DNA from: Opitutales bacterium
GTDB taxonomy: Bacteria; Verrucomicrobiota; Verrucomicrobiia; Opitutales; Opitutaceae
NCBI GenBank assembly: GCA_021772595.1
Contig: JAJFLS010000703.1
Coordinates: forward strand, 1-13,173
Reading direction: 5' to 3'
Length of the DNA stretch: 13,173 nucleotides
Shown: positions 6,772-12,344 of the stretch, in pieces
Position numbering within the stretch: the first letter of the stretch is position 1
Layout of the letters: each line of letters begins with the position of its first letter
Notes under the pieces: model-generated
Database searches by the model: none
What the model was told of the DNA's origin: nothing
Seen by the model: only the letters and a program-made list of their open reading frames with translations
Translations under genes and position numbers: made by a program

Positions 6772-7290
6772 ATGACAAACGAAGCACAAGCAGTGTTCAC
6801 CGACTTAGAACGGGAACTGATCTCGTTCTTCGTCAATGCCGCCCAAGCCATCGGCCTGCCCAGATCCTACGGCGAGATCTACGGGCTTTTCTTCGCCTCC
6901 GACAACCCGCTCGCCCTCGACGACGTCATCGAAAAACTGCAGATCAGCAAAGGCTCCGCCAGCCAAGGTATCCGATTTCTCAAGAGCATCAACGCCCTAA
7001 ACACCACCTATCTCCCCGGCGACCGCAGAGACCACTACACCGCCGAAACAAGCCTTCGTGTCATCGCTGACGGCTTCATCAAAGAGAGATTCAAGCCCCA
7101 GTTAAAAGACGGAACCGAGCGCCTCAAATCCTTAAAAAACCAATACACCTCATCCGAACTCGCCCCCCTCAAATCCAAACTCGAGAACATAGAAGCCTGG
7201 GGCAAAAAAGCCGACCTGCTCCTCCCCATCGTCAGCAAATTCCTAGGTCCCAAAGATTCGAAATCCAAAAAAACCGGGCTAGCAATATAG
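6772..7290 (+). CDS. GbsR/MarR family winged-helix transcriptional regulator
   Basis: This 172-residue DNA-binding protein opens with an N-terminal helix (FTDLERELISFFVNAAQAIG) followed by GLPRSYGEIYGLFFASDNPL. That is the start of the GbsR-like winged helix, in which a Y-x-x-I-Y-G-x-L/F segment is typical. The recognition helix region, ISKGSASQGIRFLKSINAL, lies at about residues 63-81, and the wing (PGDRRDHYTAE) at about 83-95. A helical, probably dimerising, C-terminal half follows, with a Lys-rich tail. GAGGAAA sits 6 nt before the ATG. It probably once directly preceded the polysaccharide operon now at 9450 and may control it and the divergent epimerase. The last codons lie in one copy of a 25-nt direct repeat, so its C-terminus may have been altered by an insertion. 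Confidence 0.82.
   Translation: MTNEAQAVFTDLERELISFFVNAAQAIGLPRSYGEIYGLFFASDNPLALDDVIEKLQISKGSASQGIRFLKSINALNTTYLPGDRRDHYTAETSLRVIADGFIKERFKPQLKDGTERLKSLKNQYTSSELAPLKSKLENIEAWGKKADLLLPIVSKFLGPKDSKSKKTGLAI
7242..7266 (+). repeat. 25-nt direct repeat, left copy (in 3' end of regulator gene)
   Basis: This copy matches 9383-9407 at 23 of 25 positions, including 18 identical consecutive bases (CCCAAAGATTCGAAATCC). It lies inside the last codons of the regulator gene. The two copies bracket the toxin-antitoxin remnants, the tRNA-like element and the repeat array, like the ends of an inserted segment. Confidence 0.6.
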
Positions 7291-7511
7291 AAGCGCGATC
7301 AGTTCATGCTCCAAAAAAGACCCAAGCACCTGACCGCTCGGACTCACATACTCTGGACGCAGAGATACTTTTGCGCCAATTCTCAATAGCCAAACGAGAT
7401 CACTAATATGCCATTTGCCCTAGAGCACCTTCGAATTAGAGAAGCAAAACATACCAAGACCTCCACCGATCTCACGATCCTCTCCGCAGTTTTGGCTTAG
7501 TTCTAATTTTA

Positions 7512-7525
7512 GTTCAATAATGAAC
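7512..7525. promoter_or_regulatory. Palindrome abutting the antitoxin start, candidate autoregulatory operator
   Basis: GTTCA and TGAAC are perfect arms around ATAA, ending one base before the antitoxin ATG. Ribbon-helix-helix antitoxins usually bind such sites to repress their own operon. A possible -35 (TTGGCT, 7492-7497) and -10 (TTCAAT, 7514-7519), 16 nt apart, would overlap the site and start the transcript almost at the ATG, giving a leaderless message. The rest of the gap 7291-7526 holds a 30-codon open frame (7408-7500) that I cannot identify. Confidence 0.4.
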
Positions 7526-7526
7526 C

Positions 7527-7787
7527 ATGAAATCAATCACCATCCATAAGCTCGATCCCGATCTAGCCAAATCGCTTGAAGAACGGGCCAAGCGAGAAGG
7601 AGCCTCGCTCAATCGCACCATCAAATCCATTCTCAGATCAGCTCTAGGTCTAAACAAGCCAGCCCCGATTGATCACAGAAATGATTTCAAAGACCTATTT
7701 GGGACTTGGTCGAAAGAGGAAGGGAAGGCTTTTGACGCAAGAACCTCCGGCACTCGTCAAATCAATCCAAGCGAGTGGGGGCGCTAG
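7527..7787 (+). CDS. Ribbon-helix-helix (FitA/VapB-like) antitoxin
   Basis: This 86-residue protein has an N-terminal ribbon (MKSITIHKLDPDL), then helices with SLEERAKREGASLNRTIKSILRSALG, a typical Arc/MetJ-like DNA-binding fold. The C-terminal segment FKDLFGTWSKEEGKAFD ending in INPSEWGR is the part that in VapB/FitA-type antitoxins wraps the PIN toxin. Its stop codon (TAG, 7785-7787) directly touches the ATG of the PIN-domain toxin gene, the usual antitoxin-toxin layout. The antitoxin frame is intact although the toxin is broken, so today it may act only as an autoregulator or as an antidote to related toxins elsewhere. No ribosome site is seen, because a palindrome occupies that place. Confidence 0.82.
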   Translation: MKSITIHKLDPDLAKSLEERAKREGASLNRTIKSILRSALGLNKPAPIDHRNDFKDLFGTWSKEEGKAFDARTSGTRQINPSEWGR

Positions 7788-8180
7788 ATGACGAACATAT
7801 CGCTCGATACGAACGCATACAGCGCCTTCATGCAAGGCGACCAGAAAGTATTGGACGCAATCTCAACCGCAGAGACCGTCACACTCTCACTTTGTGATTG
7901 GCGAGCTGCATTATGGATTCAGAGGAGGAGGCAAACTCGCGTAAAATCTCACGCAACTCGATGCATTCACCCGCAAGCTCACCGTCGAAATCAAGCTGCC
8001 ACAAATGAAACCGCGCATATATATGGGGAGGTTCAAGATAAGCTAAAACGAGCAAGTACTCCGATCCCTATAAACGACATTTGGATCGGCAGCTCATGCA
8101 TAGAAACCGGCTGCACTCTCATAACCTACGACAAGCACTTCAAACAGATACCAGGAATTCGCCTCTGGTTACACATCTAG
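7788..8180 (+). pseudogene. VapC-like PIN-domain toxin, broken by two frameshifts and a nonsense codon
   Basis: The N-terminus (ISLDTNAYSAF) carries the first PIN aspartate, and the C-terminus (PINDIWIGSSC, then LITYDKHF) carries the later ones. Between them the coding frame shifts. From 7894 the next frame reads VIGELHYGFRGGGKLA, a stop at 7942-7944, then NLTQLDAFTRKLTVEIKLPQ, which is clearly VapC sequence. The frame returns at an ATATATAT tract near 8020 that looks like a 2-nt slippage gain (PRIY then GEVQDKL). The original start frame stays open by chance through this part, giving a 130-codon chimera whose middle is meaningless. An intact gene would encode a ribonuclease cutting tRNA or other RNA. 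Here the catalytic Glu of the GEL motif lies in the lost frame, so the product is very probably inactive. Confidence 0.85.
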
Positions 8181-8197
8181 TCGCACGCCAAAAATGT

Positions 8198-8233
8198 CAA
8201 TCAAGCCTTAGGCTCAAAATCCAAGGTCCAAAC
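8198..8233. repeat. Dispersed degenerate repeat (copy B)
   Basis: A single copy of the family lies between the two toxin-antitoxin remnants. It shares 13 consecutive bases (AGGCTCAAAATCC) with 5165-5177, and the following TCCAAAC is also conserved. It has the same orientation as copy A and is opposite to the array at 9080-9410. Confidence 0.5.
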
Positions 8234-8310
8234 TATCTTTCTTGTCACTAAATTGACCACAGACCTTTTTAGCTGTCCATTTCCCCCCAAACAGACGAGA
8301 ATCACCACCC

Positions 8311-8535
8311 ATGAAGCATCAAGATCGCATCACCTTCAATCCAAGCCAATGCGGGGGAAAGCCTTGCATAAGAGGATTGCGCATTCGAGTTAAGGATATC
8401 CTAGAGATGCTAGCAGGCGGCATGAACGAATCGGAGATTCTTGCTGATTTCGAAATGCTGGAACCGGAAGACATCCGAGCAACACTCGAATACGCCGCTC
8501 GGCAGACAGACCACCCAGTCCTCAGAGCAAGTTAA
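8311..8535 (+). CDS. DUF433 domain antitoxin (VapB45-like)
   Basis: This 74-residue protein matches DUF433 over its whole length: RITFNPSQCGGKPCIRGLRIRV (residues 6-27) is the family's N-terminal signature, followed by VKDILEMLAGGMNESEILADF and LEPEDIRATLEYAA. The fold is a small helix-turn-helix related to that of VapB45. Such genes are regularly followed by a DUF5615 PIN-like toxin, as here, 4 nt downstream. The frame is intact with no visible damage. No strong ribosome site is seen before the ATG. It is probably DNA-binding and autoregulatory. With its toxin frameshifted it has no functional partner in this window. Confidence 0.85.
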   Translation: MKHQDRITFNPSQCGGKPCIRGLRIRVKDILEMLAGGMNESEILADFEMLEPEDIRATLEYAARQTDHPVLRAS

Positions 8536-8539
8536 GCAA

Positions 8540-8885
8540 ATGAAGTTTTTGCTTGATGCCCAACTTCCGCCAAAACTGGCGGAAATCATGCGGCGCAAAG
8601 GGTATGATGTAGTTCACGCTACACAATTATCGCTGGAAAACGCATGAAGACCATGCAATTTGGTCTTACGCAGAAGAAAACGAATACGCAGTAATCAGTA
8701 AGGACGAGGATTTCATACGTCTACTCCGCAATCGAGAGAGCAGCCCTCAACTAATCTGGATAAGGACTGGCAACTGCAAGAATCGTACTTTGATCGAATA
8801 CGTTATTAAAATGATGCCAAACGTTATCGACCTACCGAACCAAGGGCACGTGCTCGTAGAAATCTTCAGAGAAGGCACCCCTTGA
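8540..8885 (+). pseudogene. DUF5615 PIN-like toxin, frameshifted
   Basis: The first 35 codons read MKFLLDAQLPPKLAEIM, then RRKGYDVVHATQLSLENA, the typical start of a DUF5615 (VapC45/Mut7-C-like) nuclease with Asp6 in the active site. They hit TGA at 8645-8647. In the next frame, from 8646, the rest of the family follows without a break: EDHAIWSYAEENEYAVISKD, then EDFIRL, LIWIRTGNCKN and a stop at 8883-8885. One extra base, or two lost bases, at 8644-8646 explains this. Joined, the protein would have about 115 residues, the normal length. The damage appears recent because both halves are otherwise clean. A partial second copy lies at 12137-12259. Confidence 0.87.
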
Positions 8886-8968
8886 AACACTTGACTTCAA
8901 TGCTTAACAGCGAATGGCGAACTCTGACCAGAACTCGCCAACACAAAAAGCAATGCCCTTTCCCAAAG

Positions 8969-9057
8969 GGGCCGGTGGCGTAAGCGGGAATGAATACCGC
9001 CTCGGGTAGCGTGCCAGCGAATGTTGGTAGATGTGAGTTCGAATCTCACCCGGCCCT
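8969..9057 (+). tRNA. tRNA-like element of class II size, identity unclear, possibly degenerate
   Basis: A 7-bp acceptor stem, GGGCCGG (8969-8975) with CCGGCCC (9050-9056), directly adjoins a perfect T arm. The arm is GTGAG (9033-9037), canonical loop TTCGAAT and CTCAC (9045-9049). T8976 and G8977 fit tRNA positions 8-9. The length of about 89 nt fits Leu/Ser-type tRNAs, and TGCCA/TGGTA (9012-9029) could be the long variable arm. The middle is poor: the only central hairpin is CGC-CTCGGGTA-GCG (8998-9011) with a 3-bp stem, and no good D arm is seen. Placing U33 at 9002 would give anticodon CGG, odd for class II. No CCA is encoded. It could be a tRNA pseudogene, an allo-tRNA-like molecule or another small RNA. 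A hairpin (CCCTTT/AAAGGG, 8956-8970) overlaps its 5' end. Confidence 0.45.
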
Positions 9058-9079
9058 TCTTCAACCTTTTCACTTAATA

Positions 9080-9410
9080 TTCAGAACCTCGGATTTAGGA
9101 CCTATTCTCCTTGAGCAGCAAACCTTTCCTCTTCTTAGGATTTAAAGCTTAAGATTTGCTACGCCATCTTCCCTTCGATCCGTCAGATTTCCCCAATTCT
9201 ATTTTCGAACCTAGAGCCTAGGATTTATCTCTCCCTTCGAAACTAAGAATTAGGACTTTCTCCTTCTCCACTTTCTCGTTCTTCATTCGATCCTCCTTCC
9301 CTTCCCCTTTCGGATCTCGAACCTTAGATTTAGGATTTATCTCTCCCTTTGAGCCTAGGATTTAGGACCTATCTTTTTCAAGCCTAAGCCCCAAAGATTC
9401 GAAATCCCAA
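9080..9410 (+). repeat. Array of degenerate tandem repeats in a non-coding gap
   Basis: The 390 bp between the tRNA-like element and the sugar operon hold no gene. They contain five or six diverged units of about 30 nt following the pattern gaacctag-gcctaggattta-tctctccctt. AGGATTTATCTCTCCCTT occurs exactly at 9220-9237 and 9332-9349, and GAGCCTAGGATTTA at 9214-9227 and 9351-9364. Further variants start near 9085, 9134, 9239 and 9318. One part (around 9140-9180) matches copy A at 5205-5235. The array ends in the right copy of the 25-nt direct repeat. Confidence 0.65.
9383..9407 (+). repeat. 25-nt direct repeat, right copy
   Basis: This is the partner of 7242-7266 (23 of 25 identical). It lies 43 nt before the first gene of the sugar operon. 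A small inverted repeat, GCTTT-AGTA-AAAGC, follows at 9425-9438 and could belong to the operon's promoter region. Confidence 0.6.
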
Positions 9411-9449
9411 GGAACGGGCCAAACGCTTTAGTAAAAGCAAATATTAGTT

Positions 9450-10379
9450 ATGAAAATCGCCGTCATCGGAGCAGGCAACTGGGGGAAGAACCTCGTAAAG
9501 AATTTCAACGACATGGGAGTACTTGACTGCGTCGCTGAGACTGACGCGCCTCTTCGGGATGGGCTCATCAAAGACTACCCAAGCCTCAAGGTTCTCAATC
9601 ATTACGAACAACTTTTAGGCGAAAACATAGACGGCGTCGCCATAGCCAGCCCCGCACCCACCCATTTCGAAATCGCAAAGCGCTTTCTCGAAGCTGGCAA
9701 AGACGTCTTCGTCGAGAAGCCGATGACACTTTCCAGCAAAGACGCTAGCCAACTTCACTCGATTGCTCTCGAAAACAACCGCATCCTCATGGTGGGGCAT
9801 CTGCTCCTTTACCAGCCCGCGATCCAATTCATAAAGAAGTTCATCGACGAGGGAGGCCTCGGCAAACTCTACCACCTACACCAAGAGCGCAAGAAATTAG
9901 GCAGAGCCCGCTATGTCGAGAACGTAACCTGGAGCCTAGGGGTGCACGACATCGCAGTGCTCGTCTATTTAGTCGGTGAACAACCACTTCATATTTTCGC
10001 ATCCGGGCACTGTGGGCTCCAAGAGACAATCGAAGACGATGTATACGTCCACATGCAGTTCCTCGATGGTATAAAAGCTCACTTACACAATTCATGGCTC
10101 TGGCCGGAAAATCGCCGCAAGCTCACAATCGTCGGAGAGAAAGGGATGCTCGAATTCGACGAAGCGAATAGTAGAGTTTGGCTACACAGAAAGTCTATCG
10201 ACCAAGATCTAAACACACACGACAACGGAAGCGAGATTGTGTTTGAGGGAGCAGCGCAGCCTTTGCGTCTCGAATTGCAACACTTCCTTGATTGCATCAA
10301 GAACCGACAACAACCCATCTCTAACGGTCAAAACGGCCTCGATGTCGTCGCCACCCTCGAGCGGATAATGATGATATGA
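9450..10379 (+). CDS. wbpB: Gfo/Idh/MocA dehydrogenase, WbpB/WlbA-like UDP-GlcNAcA 3-dehydrogenase
   Basis: This 309-residue product has an N-terminal Rossmann fold with GAGNWGKN (7-14) and the family's EKP motif at 89-91 (VEKPMTLSS). The C-terminal sugar domain has GHLLLYQPA (116-124), ERKKLGRAR (146-154) and WSLGVHDIAV (161-170) with the catalytic His166. The ERKKLGRAR plus HD pattern is that of the WbpB/WlbA group, which oxidises C3 of UDP-N-acetylglucosaminuronate using NAD. The length is normal or slightly short at the C-terminus. It is the first gene of a three-gene operon. Its last codons overlap the ATG of the acetyltransferase gene by 4 nt. The following genes supply exactly the next steps, which supports the specific call. 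No clear ribosome site precedes the ATG. Confidence 0.85.
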   Translation: MKIAVIGAGNWGKNLVKNFNDMGVLDCVAETDAPLRDGLIKDYPSLKVLNHYEQLLGENIDGVAIASPAPTHFEIAKRFLEAGKDVFVEKPMTLSSKDASQLHSIALENNRILMVGHLLLYQPAIQFIKKFIDEGGLGKLYHLHQERKKLGRARYVENVTWSLGVHDIAVLVYLVGEQPLHIFASGHCGLQETIEDDVYVHMQFLDGIKAHLHNSWLWPENRRKLTIVGEKGMLEFDEANSRVWLHRKSIDQDLNTHDNGSEIVFEGAAQPLRLELQHFLDCIKNRQQPISNGQNGLDVVATLERIMMI

Positions 10380-11032
10380 GCGAATACTATTCTCACCCAG
10401 CCGCCGTCGTCGATCCGGGAGCCACTATAGGCCCAAGGACAAAGATTTGGCATTTTGCTCACATCTTCAGTAAAGCCCAAATCGGAAGCGACTGTATTCT
10501 CGGTCAGAATACGATGGTCGCCGACGACGTCACAATCGGCAACAATGTAAAGATACAGAACAACGTCGCGGTATACACAGGAACTATAATCGAGGACGAT
10601 GTTTTCCTCGGCCCGTCGAGCGTGCTAACGAATATCTCCAACCCGCGCTCCCAAGTCGTTCGTCGCAATCTCTACGAAAATACATTGATACGCCGAGGAG
10701 CTACGATTGGCGCCAATGCAACAATCGTATGCGGGATCACGCTTGGCCGATACTGCTTTATCGGAGCCGGCGCTGTCGTCTCCAAAGACGTTCCCGACTA
10801 CGCGCTCATCCTTGGAGTCCCCGGGAAACAAACCGGCTGGATGAGCCGCCATGGCCACGTTCTCAAAAATCCGAACGCCGAAGAAATCATGACCTGCCCC
10901 GAAAGCGGGTACCGTTATAAAAAAACTAATAACGGCGAACTGAAATGCTTAGATCTTCCCGAAGATAAAGAGCTCCCTCCCGATTTGCGCCAAGGCGAAA
11001 TCGCTTACGAAAACTTCAAGAATCAAGCGTAG
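10376..11032 (+). CDS. wbpD: Left-handed beta-helix N-acetyltransferase, WbpD/WlbB-like
   Basis: This 218-residue product is built of hexapeptide repeats from about residue 8 to 150 (VVDPGATIGPRTKIWHF, then IGSDCILGQN, VTIGNNVKIQNNVAVYTG, VFLGPSSVLTN and IGANATIVCGITLG). The pattern matches WbpD/WlbB, which acetylate the 3-amino group of UDP-2-acetamido-3-amino-2,3-dideoxy-glucuronate with acetyl-CoA. The active enzyme is a trimer with sites between subunits. The C-terminal tail of about 60 residues (CPESGYRYKKTNN, then LDLPEDKELP) is longer than in P. aeruginosa WbpD but common in this subgroup. The start overlaps the stop of the upstream dehydrogenase (ATGA), a sign of coupled translation. 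It acts in the cytoplasm, after the aminotransferase step encoded 5 nt downstream. Confidence 0.88.
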   Translation: MSEYYSHPAAVVDPGATIGPRTKIWHFAHIFSKAQIGSDCILGQNTMVADDVTIGNNVKIQNNVAVYTGTIIEDDVFLGPSSVLTNISNPRSQVVRRNLYENTLIRRGATIGANATIVCGITLGRYCFIGAGAVVSKDVPDYALILGVPGKQTGWMSRHGHVLKNPNAEEIMTCPESGYRYKKTNNGELKCLDLPEDKELPPDLRQGEIAYENFKNQA

Positions 11033-11037
11033 ATCAA

Positions 11038-12153
11038 ATGATCCCGTTCATCGATCTTAAATCCCAGCAAGAGCGCATTAAGCCCCAACTCGACGCCGCG
11101 ATCGCCCGCGTTCTCGAACACGGCAAGTATATAATGGGGCCAGAAGTCCAAGAGCTTGAAGAGCGACTTGCCGATTATGTTGGAGTAAAGCACTGCATCG
11201 GAGTTTCGAGCGGAACAGACTCGCTACTCATAGCCATGATGGCGCTCAACATCGGCCCGGGCGACGAAGTCATCACCGTCCCCTACACATGGATTTCAAC
11301 CGCCGAGATGATCGCATTGCTAGGAGCCAAACCCGTCTTCGTCGATATAGAAGAGGACACTTGGAACATGGATCCGACAAAGCTGGCAGCTGCGATCACT
11401 GACAGGACAAAAGCGATCATGCCCGTCGGCATCTACGGCCAGACGGCAAACATGACCGCGATCAATCAAATCGCAGAACGTCATGGGAACATCCCGGTCA
11501 TCGAAGATGCCGCGCAAAGTTTCGGGGCCACTCACCACGGTCGACGTTCTTGCAGCCTCTCCACCATCGGCAGCACTTCTTTTTTCCCAACCAAACCACT
11601 AGGATGCTATGGAGACGGAGGAGCCCTCTTCACAGACAACGACGAACTCGCTCAACGCATGCGTCAGATCCGCGTTCACGGACAAGCGGAAAAGCACCAT
11701 CATCCAATACTTGGACTCAACGGTCGACTCGACACTATTCAAGCAGCAATAGTCCTCTGCAAACTGCCAATCTTCGACGAAGAAATATCGCTACGACAAT
11801 CAGCAGCCGCTCGCTACAACGACCAGCAAAAAAACATTGAAGGGATTCGTCTTCCGCACATTGCTACCGATAACACTTCCGTTTACGCGCAATACACGAT
11901 CACCTCTCCCAAACGCGATTTGATCCGGGATAATCTGAAAATCAACGAAATCCCGTCCGTCAGCTACTACTCAGTTCCTCTGCACCTCCAACGGGCATTC
12001 GGCAACCTCGGCTACAAGCAAGGCGACTTTCCAACAACAGAGCAAATAGCAACAAACGGACTTAGTTTGCCAATGAGCCCATTCCTAACCCCCCAAGAAC
12101 AAGAAGTCATTACAGGAAAGGTCCGTTGTGCTGCGAATGAGGTTCTTGCTTGA
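11038..12153 (+). CDS. wbpE: DegT/DnrJ/EryC1 sugar aminotransferase, WbpE/WlbC-like
   Basis: This 371-residue PLP enzyme has GVSSGTDSL (55-63), VPYTWISTAE (81-90), EDAAQSFGA (156-164, with the Asp that binds the PLP ring nitrogen) and SFFPTKPLGCYGDGGA (181-196). Lys186 in that last segment forms the Schiff base. RVHGQ (212-216) is also typical of the WbpE subgroup, which moves an amino group from glutamate to C3 of the 3-keto sugar. It starts 5 nt after the acetyltransferase stop. The 3' end is odd: the last five codons (NEVLA, stop TGA at 12151) are read, out of frame, from the start of a DUF5615 toxin gene copy beginning at 12137. The native stop seems to have been lost in that junction, but all catalytic parts remain, so activity is likely kept. 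Confidence 0.88.
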   Translation: MIPFIDLKSQQERIKPQLDAAIARVLEHGKYIMGPEVQELEERLADYVGVKHCIGVSSGTDSLLIAMMALNIGPGDEVITVPYTWISTAEMIALLGAKPVFVDIEEDTWNMDPTKLAAAITDRTKAIMPVGIYGQTANMTAINQIAERHGNIPVIEDAAQSFGATHHGRRSCSLSTIGSTSFFPTKPLGCYGDGGALFTDNDELAQRMRQIRVHGQAEKHHHPILGLNGRLDTIQAAIVLCKLPIFDEEISLRQSAAARYNDQQKNIEGIRLPHIATDNTSVYAQYTITSPKRDLIRDNLKINEIPSVSYYSVPLHLQRAFGNLGYKQGDFPTTEQIATNGLSLPMSPFLTPQEQEVITGKVRCAANEVLA

Positions 12154-12259
12154 TGCCCAACTGCCGCCAAAACTGGCGGAAGTCATGCTGCGCGAAAGCT
12201 ATGATGCTATACACACTATCGCTGAAAAACGCCGCGTATGGCCATTCCATCGACACTAG
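12137..12259 (+). pseudogene. Truncated second copy of the DUF5615 toxin gene
   Basis: The frame from the ATG at 12137 reads MRFLLDAQLPPKLAEVMLRE, then SYDAIHTIAEKRR, and stops at 12257. It is close to the copy at 8540 at DNA level (about 60 of the first 70 bases agree, with runs such as TTGCTTGATGCCCAACT). After about 95 bp the similarity fades, and the C-terminal half with the second acidic motif is absent. There is no DUF433 antitoxin before it. Instead it overlaps the 3' end of the aminotransferase. The homology begins at the toxin's own start codon, with no likeness upstream. The remaining 85 bp up to the next gene are AT-rich and featureless. Confidence 0.8.
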
Positions 12260-12344
12260 GAGTAATTCAAAACCAATCCAACCCTGAACAAAATCACTGA
12301 AACAGAATAAAAGTGAAATTCTCGCACACTTATTTATATATATC

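Noticed and set aside
7408..7500. 30-codon plus-strand frame (MPFALEHLRIREAKH...) between the regulator and the antitoxin
   Set aside because: It has no ribosome site and I recognise no family. It may be a relic but cannot be supported.
7267..9382. Active mobile element
   Set aside because: No transposase, integrase or terminal inverted repeat is visible. Only the bracketing direct repeat hints at past insertion, so it is given as a finding, not as a called element.
9080..9410. Possible CRISPR array
   Set aside because: The units are degenerate, unevenly spaced and merge into each other, with no unique spacers between identical repeats and no cas genes nearby.
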